Virus record (IMG/VR): IMGVR_UViG_3300034021_000889
Location: 1-37,523 of that record
Length of the DNA: 37,523 nt
Strand: one strand, 5' to 3'
Origin: a virus
Made by a program: the position numbers and the translations under genes. Shown here piece after piece: positions 30,360-37,523 of this stretch (positions are counted from its first letter, which is position 1; each line of letters begins with the position of its first letter). Under the pieces are notes generated by a model. That model worked only from the letters and a program-made list of their open reading frames with translations. It was not told the origin of the DNA and searched no databases.

Positions 30360-31847
30360 ATGAACACCCCCGCTGGCCTGTACCTGCCGCTCACCCCCGA
30401 CCTCATGCACCTGGTCGGAGGCGAGCAGGGCCTCAAGGCGATGACCGCCGAAGTCGGCAGCCGCGCCATCAACGTCATGGGCGCCGTCCCCGAGAACCTG
30501 GAGATGCAGGCGCACGTCGCCCTCTGGGATCGCGACGACCTCCGCCTCCTCCGCGAACTGCCGAGCGTGGACGCCGAGAGCATCTCGCACGAGTTCGGCG
30601 TCGTGGACTCCTACGGCAACGTGCAGGGCACCTCCCTGTTCGCGCCCGAGGGCGGTCTCGGCATGCAGACCGGCTACAGCCTGGCCAAGCTCATGACGCG
30701 GATCGTCACGCTCCAGCTCGTGAACAAGGTGACGGGCACCGCCCGCGCGCAGAAGACCATGTCGGTCCTGGGGAGCACGGATGCGCTCGTGAGCAACCGC
30801 GAGGCGATCATGAGGAACTTCCTCATGGTCAAGTCCATCGCGACGATCCACGCGCGAGCCGGCGCCTCGACCTCGACCCTGCGATTCTCCGGTCTCCTGG
30901 AGCAGTTCCAGGTGCGCAACCAGTCCGCGGACTTCGCGCACCGGCTCTACTCCTGCGACCCGACCCTCGTCATCGACAAGCGCGGCACCTGGATGAACCG
31001 ATCCGACGTCAAGAGCGCCGGCACCCAGATGTACAAGAACGGGTGGGGCAAGCTGAACCGGATCTTCATGACGCCGGAGACGAGCGAGAACTTCCAGGGC
31101 GAGGTGGAGACGAACTTCCCCATCGAGCGCGCGGACATCAAGGACATCGGCGACAACGGTCTCATCATCGGTGCGACCATCGCCGGCATCCGTCACCAGG
31201 GCGGCGTCGCCCTGTTCATGACGGACAACAGCTTGGACCCGGGCCTCACCCACGGCGAGTTCAAGGGCGATCCCCCGCCCAACAGCCCGGTGCGCCCCGA
31301 CGCCCCCACCATCGTGACCGCGAACAACGTCGCCAACTCGAAGTGGGAAGCCATCGACGTCCCCGCTGACGCGGGCGTGATCAAGTACAAGGTGTGCTTC
31401 GAGAACGACTTCGGGCCCAGCCAGCCCAGCGTCGCGTCGGCCGGGACCAACCCGGTCGCCGGGTGCCGCCAGCGCCTCACGATCAACACCCGCGCCGACG
31501 CCAAGAGCGTGAAGATCCTGCGCAACAGCGCGCAGCGTCCGACCGAGTTCTACGTCATCGGCGAGATCCCCAACAGCGGCGCCGTGCTCACGTTCGACGA
31601 CCTGAACTGGAAGATCCCCGGTTCCGCCGTGGCCATCGGCCTGGAGATGATGTACGGCAAGAGCCAGACGAACCGGCTCAACGCCCGCGCCCGGGACAAC
31701 GCGGTGCGCTTCGCGCAGCTCGAAGAGATGCACAGCGTCCCCCTCGCCAAGATCGGCGACTTCGACTGGGAGATGATCATCGAGCGCACCGCGCCCGAGC
31801 TGGTCCAGAAGCTCCGCATGGTGGTCTGGGAGAACATCGGCCGCTAG
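30360..31847 (+). CDS. Major capsid protein
   Basis: This 495-aa protein is called from its size, its strong ribosome site (AAGGAGAG at 30346-30353, 6 bases before ATG) and its place after protease and scaffold-like genes. The N-terminal part resembles capsid proteins of large phages (M-H-L-V-G-G-E-Q-G-L-K-A-M, then helices and strands). A region at about residues 305-410 (beginning S-P-V-R-P-D-A-P, with F-E-N-D-F-G-P-S-Q-P-S) looks like an inserted Ig- or fibronectin-like domain, as found exposed on many phage capsids. The C-terminus returns to the capsid-like pattern ending WENIGR. No N-terminal cleavage site is evident. I am fairly sure of capsid, less of the fold subtype. Confidence 0.7.
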   Translation: MNTPAGLYLPLTPDLMHLVGGEQGLKAMTAEVGSRAINVMGAVPENLEMQAHVALWDRDDLRLLRELPSVDAESISHEFGVVDSYGNVQGTSLFAPEGGLGMQTGYSLAKLMTRIVTLQLVNKVTGTARAQKTMSVLGSTDALVSNREAIMRNFLMVKSIATIHARAGASTSTLRFSGLLEQFQVRNQSADFAHRLYSCDPTLVIDKRGTWMNRSDVKSAGTQMYKNGWGKLNRIFMTPETSENFQGEVETNFPIERADIKDIGDNGLIIGATIAGIRHQGGVALFMTDNSLDPGLTHGEFKGDPPPNSPVRPDAPTIVTANNVANSKWEAIDVPADAGVIKYKVCFENDFGPSQPSVASAGTNPVAGCRQRLTINTRADAKSVKILRNSAQRPTEFYVIGEIPNSGAVLTFDDLNWKIPGSAVAIGLEMMYGKSQTNRLNARARDNAVRFAQLEEMHSVPLAKIGDFDWEMIIERTAPELVQKLRMVVWENIGR

Positions 31848-31902
31848 TCTGCGGCCCTGCACCCTGACCTGAATCGTCGCCGACACCCCGAGGAAGCCGA
31901 CC

Positions 31903-32685
31903 ATGAAGCACTGTATCATCCGAGCCCTGCGACCCTTCGAGGGCTCCATCATCTTTGCCCACGTCGAGACGCGATGCCGGGCCGATGGCCTGGTGGAGGC
32001 CGTCATGACGGGGCAAACCGAACTGCCCATCGAGTGCGCCACGTTCGCGCAGGCGTACTCGCAATTCGAGGTCCAGGTGGTCGATGGCGCCGCCCCGCCT
32101 CTGGTCCCCCAGGGGCTCCGCATCGCCCAGCCCTGGCACGGCATGGTGCCCACGGTGCCCACCCTGGACGAACTGGTGACGAGCGGCGTCGCCGAGGCCG
32201 ACGCCGAGGCCATCCGCGACCACGAGGCTCGTTGCGCCGAGGCCGGTCTCTGGCCCTACGGTGTCAACCCGCCCCCCGCAATCTGGACGGAGCACCTGGC
32301 GCAGCGCGACCCGCCCGTCGAGGCGCCCGGCGAGGTGTTCACCCCGGAGCCTGGCGAGATTGCCGATCCCGTGGCCTACGAGGCCGCCTTGGCGGCCGGC
32401 GCCATCGGGGAGATCCCGGCCGGCGACCTGCCCGCCGCGGCACCCGCCGCCGAGGACGGCCCCAAGCTCGACCTGCCCGCCGCGGCACCCGCACCCGCCG
32501 CGGAACCCGCCGCAGGGGTGTCTCACTTCGAGGCGCGGCGCGCCGAACTGATGCGCCTCGCCGAGCTTCCCGACCGTGGAGGTGCGCTGCGGGAGATCGT
32601 CCGCAACCACAACATGACCGGGGTCGGCAACGCCAAGACCGAAATGATTGAGGCGATCCTCGCGCAAGAGTTCCCGAACGGGTGA
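31903..32685 (+). CDS. Virion-associated protein with C-terminal SAP/HeH-like motif (260 aa)
   Basis: The function is unknown. The first 130 residues form a mixed globular part; residues 140-205 are Ala/Pro/Glu-rich linker with two L-P-A-A-A-P repeats; the last 45 residues contain R-E-I-V-R-N-H-N-M-T-G-V-G-N and T-E-M-I-E-A-I-L, the helix-loop-helix pattern of SAP/HeH (LEM-like) DNA-binding motifs, often found in small proteins between capsid and tail genes. The start has GAGGAA 8 bases upstream. Placement right after the capsid gene suggests a head completion or connector-related role; this is inference. Confidence 0.55.
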   Translation: MKHCIIRALRPFEGSIIFAHVETRCRADGLVEAVMTGQTELPIECATFAQAYSQFEVQVVDGAAPPLVPQGLRIAQPWHGMVPTVPTLDELVTSGVAEADAEAIRDHEARCAEAGLWPYGVNPPPAIWTEHLAQRDPPVEAPGEVFTPEPGEIADPVAYEAALAAGAIGEIPAGDLPAAAPAAEDGPKLDLPAAAPAPAAEPAAGVSHFEARRAELMRLAELPDRGGALREIVRNHNMTGVGNAKTEMIEAILAQEFPNG

Positions 32686-32693
32686 GGTGAGAC

Positions 32694-33188
32694 GTGTCGA
32701 ACAATCGCGACCCGCATGAACTGCTCCAGCGGGGATTCCAGGTCCCCGGCGCCGATGCGCTGGCCGTCCGCCAGACGGGCGGCGCGGTGCGTCACGCGCT
32801 CCAGAGCGCCAGCCACCAGCGGGCCGTCGTGGTCGCCGCCGGTGGCAACCTGGGGGACGACGAGCCCGCAGCCCCGACGTCGATTGCCGACCACACCACC
32901 ACCACGCGCAGCATGGTCAGCGGTGTCACCGAGCACTTCGACGCGGCGCGCCTGTTTCTGCGCGCACCGGACGGCGGCGCCGCCTTCGAGGCCGACATCG
33001 AGGTCTACCGCGTGACCGACCTGGGGGACATCGTGCGAGCCGGCACGCTGACCGGCGTGCCGGCTCTGACCGAGGTGCGCGATGCCGGAATCGGGCATCG
33101 CCGGAGCCTCTACCGCCTCACGAACATCACCCTCGACGGCGCCTCCGGGATCACGCTCTGCGTGGCCGGCGAGGGCGCCCCGCTCTAA
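32694..33188 (+). CDS. Hypothetical structural protein (164 aa, GTG start)
   Basis: I do not recognise this protein. The start is GTG 32694 with GGTGAGGTGAG directly upstream, and the gap from the previous stop is 8 bases. The second half is rich in strands (R-L-F-L-R-A-P, I-E-V-Y-R-V-T-D, L-Y-R-L-T-N-I-T-L-D-G), suggesting a beta-sandwich virion component such as a head decoration or adaptor. No catalytic or membrane features are visible. Confidence 0.55.
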   Translation: MSNNRDPHELLQRGFQVPGADALAVRQTGGAVRHALQSASHQRAVVVAAGGNLGDDEPAAPTSIADHTTTTRSMVSGVTEHFDAARLFLRAPDGGAAFEADIEVYRVTDLGDIVRAGTLTGVPALTEVRDAGIGHRRSLYRLTNITLDGASGITLCVAGEGAPL

Positions 33189-33197
33189 CTGGGGAAG

Positions 33198-33482
33198 ATG
33201 CGCCGTCGCAACCCGCCACCGCCGGCAGCCGCCTCGACCGCCGACGACTGGCAGCGCATCTCTCTCACCGTCGAGTCGGACGATCAGCGAGCGTTCACCC
33301 TGGATGCCGCCGCGGCCCTGGACGAGGATGGCGACCCGAAGGCACGCATCGAATACAGCGGGGGCACCTACAACGCTCCCGACGATTTCACGACCGCGGG
33401 CACCACGCTGACGTGGGCCGGAACGATTCCCCTGGTTGTGGGGGAGTCGTTGACCCTCTGGATTGTGCCGCAGCGCACATAA
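33198..33482 (+). CDS. Small structural protein resembling a fibre-type beta domain (94 aa)
   Basis: After a short basic, Pro-rich start, the protein reads as strands ending Y-S-G-G-T-Y-N-A-P-D-D-F-T-T-A-G-T-T-L-T-W and P-L-V-V-G-E-S-L-T-L-W. This resembles the 'NGxxYxxPxDFTxxGxTLTW...PLxxGExL' pattern of small domains in phage tail and fibre proteins. The gene stands 9 bases after the previous one, with GGGGAAG before ATG 33198, and is followed by the fibre-like gene. Function is unknown beyond a virion role. Confidence 0.55.
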   Translation: MRRRNPPPPAAASTADDWQRISLTVESDDQRAFTLDAAAALDEDGDPKARIEYSGGTYNAPDDFTTAGTTLTWAGTIPLVVGESLTLWIVPQRT

Positions 33483-33501
33483 CAAGCACAGGAGAAGGAA
33501 C

Positions 33502-35292
33502 ATGGGGAAGATCAAGGCCAAGCAGCTCGCGCTCGTCGCGGCATTCGTTTCCGGCACGGGCGGGGCGCTCGACCTCGCGGACGAAGGCATCGCCGCATCG
33601 AAGCTGGCGGGCAACATCGGAGCCGACAAGCTCAGTCAGGCGTTGCTCAACCAGATCGTCACCGGCCAGCGCCAGCGCGAGAGCGTGCTGGTGGAGCAGC
33701 AACTCCTCGGCAGCAGCGGGGCGGGCGTCGCTCCCGCGACGGTGATCAAGATCGCGACGAACCCCAACCAGAACGAGAACATCTACATCAAAAACTCGGA
33801 GCAGACCGAGAATTTCGTATTCAAGAACGCCGAGGCCGCGGCGTTCGACGTGCTCATCGGCGCCAACGCGGATGAGACCGCGGCGAACCTCGCCGCCGCG
33901 ATCAACGCGGACTCCGCCGGCTGGTCGGCCGTGGTGAAGACGAACCTGGACGCCATCGCCGGGACCGTCGTCATCATCTACCGCAAGACCACCACGGCCG
34001 GCCTCGCCGACCGCGTCTACAAGCTCACCGGCGGTGGCCTCCGCACCGTCAACTTCGCGGGCGGCCGGTACGACGCGACGGTCAGCTCCGAGGGCGTGAT
34101 GACCGCCATCGACGCGGACAACCTCACCACCCTGAGCCCGTCGGACCCGGCGACGGCGACCTTCGGTTTCGGGCGCGTCGCGGCCGATCTCATCGACGGC
34201 GATCTGCGCTTCGTGATGGCCGGCGGCGCTTCGTATGTCTACGACGCGGACGCGGCACAGTGGGACAACGCCGGGGCGGCCATCATCGGCGAGGGCGCGG
34301 TCGGGGTGGACGAGATCAGCAGCGCCATCGCGGGCGCCGGTCTGCTGGGCGGCTCCGGCTCCGCCCTGTCGGTCAACGTGGACGACACGGGCATCGAGAT
34401 CAGCTCGGATGCCCTTCGCCTGAAGGACGGCGGCGTCTCGGCCGGCAAGCTGGGCACCAACGCCGTGACGACCGCGAAGATCGCCGACGCGAACGTGACG
34501 ACGGCGAAGCTCGCCGACGACGGCGTGACCACGGCGAAGATCCTCGACGCGAACGTGACGACGGCGAAGCTCGCCGACGCGAACGTCACCACGGCGAAGA
34601 TCGCCGACGCGAACGTGACGACGGCGAAGCTCGCCGACGACGGCGTGACCACGGCGAAGATCCTCGACGCCAACGTGACGACGGCGAAGCTCGCCGACGC
34701 GAACGTGACGACGGCGAAGATCGCCGACGCGAACGTGACCGCCGCGAAGCTCGCCAGCGACGCCGTGACCACGGCGAAGATCCTCGACGCCAACGTGACG
34801 ACGGCGAAGCTCGCCGACGCAAACGTGACGACGGCCAAGCTCGCCGCGACGTGCGTCACCGCGGCCAAGCTCGGCAGCGACGTTGCCGGCAACGGCCTCA
34901 CCGGGGGCAACGGCGCGGCCCTCGCCGTGCTCGCCGCCAACACGTCGGTCAACGTCGCCACTGGCGGCGTCAAGGCCGCCGTGCCCGTCCTGGACGACAA
35001 GGCGCGCGCCCCGAGCGGCGCGGTCACGACGGACGAGGCCACCACCGGGCTCACCATCACGAAGACCCCGGCCGCCGGCAGCTACATCCGCGTGTCGCTC
35101 AACGGCGTCGGTGTGGAGCTGGGCGGCGACAAGACGAAGGACTGTTACTTCAGCGACGACGGAGGCACCACCGCGCGTGCCCTCGCCAGTGTGGTCGCGG
35201 GTGACACGCTCTACTGGAATGCCGTGATCAGCGGTGTCAATCTCTCGACCGACGATGAGATCGACTTCGACTACCTCAACACCACCGCCTGA
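33502..35292 (+). CDS. Fibre-like virion protein with VTTAKL decapeptide repeats (596 aa)
   Basis: The start at ATG 33502 has AGGAGAAGGA upstream. Residues 1-250 are a folded part with A-N-L-A-A-A-I-N-A-D (about 135) and strands. Residues 320-459 are fourteen 10-residue repeats of the form A-N-V-T-T-A-K-L-A-D, common in phage tail fibres and other trimeric fibres. The repeats are flanked by G-L-L-G-G-S-G-S-A-L-S-V-N-V and G-N-G-L-T-G-G-N-G-A-A-L-A-V, short related elements typical of fibre shafts. The C-terminal 110 residues look like a beta-rich head domain with S-L-N-G-V-G-V-E-L. Its place close to the capsid gene would also fit a capsid or neck fibre. Repeats suggest variable length between relatives. 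Confidence 0.7.
   Translation: MGKIKAKQLALVAAFVSGTGGALDLADEGIAASKLAGNIGADKLSQALLNQIVTGQRQRESVLVEQQLLGSSGAGVAPATVIKIATNPNQNENIYIKNSEQTENFVFKNAEAAAFDVLIGANADETAANLAAAINADSAGWSAVVKTNLDAIAGTVVIIYRKTTTAGLADRVYKLTGGGLRTVNFAGGRYDATVSSEGVMTAIDADNLTTLSPSDPATATFGFGRVAADLIDGDLRFVMAGGASYVYDADAAQWDNAGAAIIGEGAVGVDEISSAIAGAGLLGGSGSALSVNVDDTGIEISSDALRLKDGGVSAGKLGTNAVTTAKIADANVTTAKLADDGVTTAKILDANVTTAKLADANVTTAKIADANVTTAKLADDGVTTAKILDANVTTAKLADANVTTAKIADANVTAAKLASDAVTTAKILDANVTTAKLADANVTTAKLAATCVTAAKLGSDVAGNGLTGGNGAALAVLAANTSVNVATGGVKAAVPVLDDKARAPSGAVTTDEATTGLTITKTPAAGSYIRVSLNGVGVELGGDKTKDCYFSDDGGTTARALASVVAGDTLYWNAVISGVNLSTDDEIDFDYLNTTA
34459..34878 (+). repeat. Tandem 30-bp repeats with 120-bp higher-order period
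   Basis: Fourteen in-frame 30-bp units code for A-N-V-T-T-A-K-L-A-D-type decapeptides. Units 2-5 and 6-9 are nearly identical 120-bp blocks (lines starting 34501 and 34621 differ at few bases), and units 10-13 are a more diverged third block. The pattern alternates L-A-D, I-L-D and I-A-D ends. Confidence 0.9.
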
Positions 35293-35312
35293 GCCCGCCC
35301 GTGAGGCGCGGC

Positions 35313-35325
35313 AGGAGGAAGCACC
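35313..35325 (+). promoter_or_regulatory. Ribosome binding site supporting a TTG start
   Basis: AGGAGGAA (35313-35320) is the strongest Shine-Dalgarno sequence nearby and stands 5 bases before TTG 35326. No ATG in that frame lies close, so TTG is taken as the start of the 268-aa gene. Confidence 0.6.
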
Positions 35326-36132
35326 TTGCCGCGCCTCGCCCGCCTCGCCCGCGATCCATTCAATCTCCCAGGCCGCATCGTGAACGACGCGCAAACGTCG
35401 TGCAAACCGGCCTCGCGAGTTCTCGTGTCCGACCCAGCGTTGGTCGCCGCGTTCGGCGTGGCCGGCCGGTGGGACGAGTCGGCCCGCCGCGTCGAGTACG
35501 GCGCGGACCCCTCCGAGCCGGGCGCCATGCTCGACATGGAGACGGCCCTGCGCATCCTGATCAACGAGCTACGCAGGCTCGAACGCGACCGGGCCACCAC
35601 GGCCCTGTTGCTGCGAGCCATCCTGAACGGGGCCATCGCCGAGGGCCTGCGGTTGCAGGCGGTCAAGGGCTCGCGCCAACTTCACATGAGCGGGGGCACC
35701 GCGATCCTCTTCGAGCGCGACCCCGTGACCGGCGGCTACGACATCAACCGCTACATGATTCCGGTGCTGAACCCGCTCAAGTTCTACACGGCCTCCGGTT
35801 CCGCCCTCATCGACCCGAGCCTGTTCCACACGCTCCCGAGCGTGTGCGCTGGCGAAGGCCCAGGCGAGATTGTGGCATGGCCCGCCAAGACGTACCGCGT
35901 GGACACGCTCGCGCTGATACCCAAGGGCGAAGACCCGGTGCCCGAGTGGTATCTCTTCCTGGGTCGGCCGACCCAGGCGCGCACCGTGGACGAGATCCCG
36001 AGCGTGCCCACGCCCGCCATCCCGGCAGAGCACGCGGGCGAGTGCCTGCCCCTCTACCGCATCGTGACGCGCCAAGGGGACAAGGGGATCTGGGGGGTCG
36101 AGCAGATCGCCAACCGCGTCAACGGGGTGTAG
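35326..36132 (+). CDS. Hypothetical structural protein (268 aa, TTG start)
   Basis: I do not recognise this protein. The start is TTG 35326, supported by AGGAGGAA upstream. Residues 65-100 are helical (METALRILINELRRLERDR). The second half is mixed strand and loop and ends with a segment of the form P-L-Y-R-I-V-T-R-x-G-D-K-G-I-W-G-V-E-Q-I, which resembles strand elements of base or fibre attachment proteins. A parallel open frame from 35301 in +1 covers the same stretch but has an Arg/Gly-rich composition typical of a shadow frame. It lies between the fibre-like gene and a large structural gene. Confidence 0.5.
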   Translation: MPRLARLARDPFNLPGRIVNDAQTSCKPASRVLVSDPALVAAFGVAGRWDESARRVEYGADPSEPGAMLDMETALRILINELRRLERDRATTALLLRAILNGAIAEGLRLQAVKGSRQLHMSGGTAILFERDPVTGGYDINRYMIPVLNPLKFYTASGSALIDPSLFHTLPSVCAGEGPGEIVAWPAKTYRVDTLALIPKGEDPVPEWYLFLGRPTQARTVDEIPSVPTPAIPAEHAGECLPLYRIVTRQGDKGIWGVEQIANRVNGV

Positions 36133-36141
36133 GGTAAGGAC
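36130..36141 (+). promoter_or_regulatory. Possible -10 element TAGGGT 6 bases before ATG 36142
   Basis: TAGGGT (36130-36135) covers the stop of the previous gene and ends 6 bases before ATG 36142, the same spacing as at 6828 and 19077. AAGGA lies directly before the ATG, too close for normal ribosome-site spacing. No convincing -35 is seen. Confidence 0.25.
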
Positions 36142-37523
36142 ATGCCGAAGGTCGGGACCGCCATCACCGTCAGCTTCGCCCTTTTCGAGGCCGACGCCTT
36201 CACGCGCCTGACGGGCCGCGCCGCCGCCGTGGACGTCGAGTTGTGGCGCGCCGACGACGACGGCGGGCGGGTGACGATCTACCGGCGGGACGCCGGTGTC
36301 GTGGAGGTTGACGACCTCATCGTCACCGTCACCGAGACCGCGACGGCCGGCGAGTACGACGCCGTCTTCACCCCGGCGACCGCCGGGCGATACTTCCTGG
36401 TGGTCCGCGACGGGCAGAGCCAGACGGACCTCGACGAGTCGCCCATCGACGTCACCGCGTTGAGCATCGACGACATCGGGGCGCCGGGCTACCTGGTCGC
36501 ACTGGACGGGGCCGCCTACGGCATCGGCGCCCCCCTGGTGCTCACCTGGCAGTTCCGCTCGAACCGCGCGCCGTACAACGTCGTCGGAGCCCCGGCGATC
36601 ACCCGCGCCGAGCTGATCGCGCGCGACGCCGTGACTGTGCTCCAGACGATCCAGGGAGCCGCGTTCGAGGCGCCAAGCCCGACCCTGCGCCGGGCGACGT
36701 TCGCCCAGGTCGCCCAGATCGGCACCTACTTTGTCCGCCTGATCTTCGCGGGCAACCCCGGCGAGGTCATCGACCGAGTTCCGGTGGACAACCTCGACGC
36801 CGAGCCCGTGGCCGGCGTCATGAGCCTGGCGACGTTCTTCGAGCAGTTCTGCGGGGCGTTCCCTGGAGAGCCGCCCGGACGCGACCTCTTGCGTGGGGAC
36901 AACGGCGAGCAACTCATCGGCGACGAGGGGGTCGCCGCCGCCATCCGCGGCGAGTCCGTCTACGTCGGCCGGCGCATGGGCGTCACGCTGGCCTCGACCC
37001 GCTACGCCACCCACCCAGGCGTCGCCAGCCCCGGAGGCGCTCCCCTGGTGCAGGGCAGCGACTACGACGTCGAGGAGGACCCCTACGACTGGAGCGTCCA
37101 CAACAGCCTGCGACTGGGCATCTTGACCCTCCGCCACGGCCCGCTCATCCGCATCAACCGCATCCGCCTGTTCCACGGGCATACGCCCCTGTTCCAGCTC
37201 CCGACGCGGTGGGGCGTCATCCGCCGCAAGGCCGCCGTGGTCGAGATCATCGTGGACCGGGGCGATCTGATCTCCTACGGCGAGAGCGTGCTCGCGCCCG
37301 CCGTGACCGGCATGATTCAGAGCGTGATCGCGTTCAACCGCATGCCCGCCGTCTGGTGCCTCGACTACGAGGCCGGCCTGGAGACGGTGCCCGACGACGT
37401 CGTCGCGGTCATCGGCATGCGCGCCCTGGCCCGCATCCTGACCATCATCGGGACGAAGGCGAACAAGATGGGCGTCTCGTCGCAGAGCACGGGCAAGGAC
37501 GGACTCTCCCGATCCGTCAGCGT
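36142..37523 (+). CDS. Large virion structural protein, N-terminal part (runs off window)
   Basis: The frame is open without a stop from ATG 36142 to the window end, giving at least 460 residues. The first 120 residues read as two Ig-like strand sets (V-D-V-E-L-W-R-A-D, G-E-Y-D-A-V-F-T-P-A-T-A-G-R-Y), the next 100 as another beta domain (T-W-Q-F-R-S-N, G-T-Y-F-V-R-L). The part from residue 230 is mixed; the visible end contains I-I-G-T-K-A-N-K-M-G-V-S-S-Q-S-T-G-K-D-G-L-S-R-S-V, like the 'SSQSxSxDGLSRS' segment of large-phage virion proteins near the neck or tail. A role as capsid-tail or neck component is inferred. It begins 9 bases after the previous stop. Confidence 0.6.
   Translation, partial: MPKVGTAITVSFALFEADAFTRLTGRAAAVDVELWRADDDGGRVTIYRRDAGVVEVDDLIVTVTETATAGEYDAVFTPATAGRYFLVVRDGQSQTDLDESPIDVTALSIDDIGAPGYLVALDGAAYGIGAPLVLTWQFRSNRAPYNVVGAPAITRAELIARDAVTVLQTIQGAAFEAPSPTLRRATFAQVAQIGTYFVRLIFAGNPGEVIDRVPVDNLDAEPVAGVMSLATFFEQFCGAFPGEPPGRDLLRGDNGEQLIGDEGVAAAIRGESVYVGRRMGVTLASTRYATHPGVASPGGAPLVQGSDYDVEEDPYDWSVHNSLRLGILTLRHGPLIRINRIRLFHGHTPLFQLPTRWGVIRRKAAVVEIIVDRGDLISYGESVLAPAVTGMIQSVIAFNRMPAVWCLDYEAGLETVPDDVVAVIGMRALARILTIIGTKANKMGVSSQSTGKDGLSRSVS

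Noticed and set aside
33463-33501. Longer start for the fibre-like protein
   Set aside because: It would overlap the previous gene's end, and the strong AGGAGAAGGA site points to ATG 33502.
34459-34878. CRISPR-like array
   Set aside because: The repeats are in frame, contiguous, have no unique spacers and code for a fibre-type decapeptide.

Overview
The window is a 37.5-kb piece of a tailed double-stranded DNA bacteriophage (Caudoviricetes) or a prophage of that type. All credible genes lie on the + strand, are densely packed (several ATGA or TGATG overlaps) and are strongly GC-rich, so the host is probably a high-GC bacterium. Several genes have a TANNNT-like hexamer about 6 bases before the ATG. 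This recalls the leaderless promoters of Deinococcus-Thermus and Actinobacteria, but it is weak evidence for a host. I see no integrase, tRNA, rRNA, CRISPR array or insertion sequence, and no gene-free stretch longer than about 90 bases.

Layout. (1) 1-2299: the 3' part of a portal protein gene and a MuF/SPP1-gp7-like head morphogenesis gene. (2) 2296-27584: a 25-kb block of very large multidomain 'polyvalent' proteins inserted in the head operon. These are an Ala/His-rich helical protein (1093 aa), a Zeta-toxin-like P-loop kinase (391 aa), a DNA methylase plus SNF2 helicase fusion (about 2375 aa), a fusion carrying pyrophosphatase-like, GNAT, PAPS-reductase-like and XF1762-like acetyltransferase domains (1509 aa), and a helicase with an embedded ParB-like domain and a possible ADP-ribosyltransferase-like tail (2831 aa). 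Two small unknown genes are interspersed. (3) 27586-28381: three small genes, two of them zinc-ribbon proteins (FmdB-like and Com-like). (4) 28466-31847: probable prohead protease, probable scaffold and major capsid protein. (5) 31903-37523: small virion proteins, a repeat-rich fibre-like protein, and a structural gene that runs off the right edge.

Main observation. Five proteins of the polyvalent block share an ungapped 25-residue module, present eight times, with D-P-T/S-H-G-G at its start, R-T-D in the middle, a G-R-T turn and R-W/H-V at its end. It sits at the N-terminus of each protein or at internal unit boundaries. In three of the proteins it is preceded by QLxLF-like pentapeptides that resemble the bacterial beta sliding-clamp binding motif. 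Three copies are instead preceded by a second header, K-A-I-D-(K/R)-(K/S)-D-T. I infer a tagging system that marks phage effector enzymes for a common fate: packaging with and ejection from the capsid, docking at the replication clamp, or processing at the boundaries. The enzymes would modify, remodel and protect the incoming genome. Their position between portal/MuF and capsid genes fits what is known of polyvalent proteins (Iyer, Aravind and colleagues), but the common module and the clamp-like motif are read here directly from the sequence and their function is untested.
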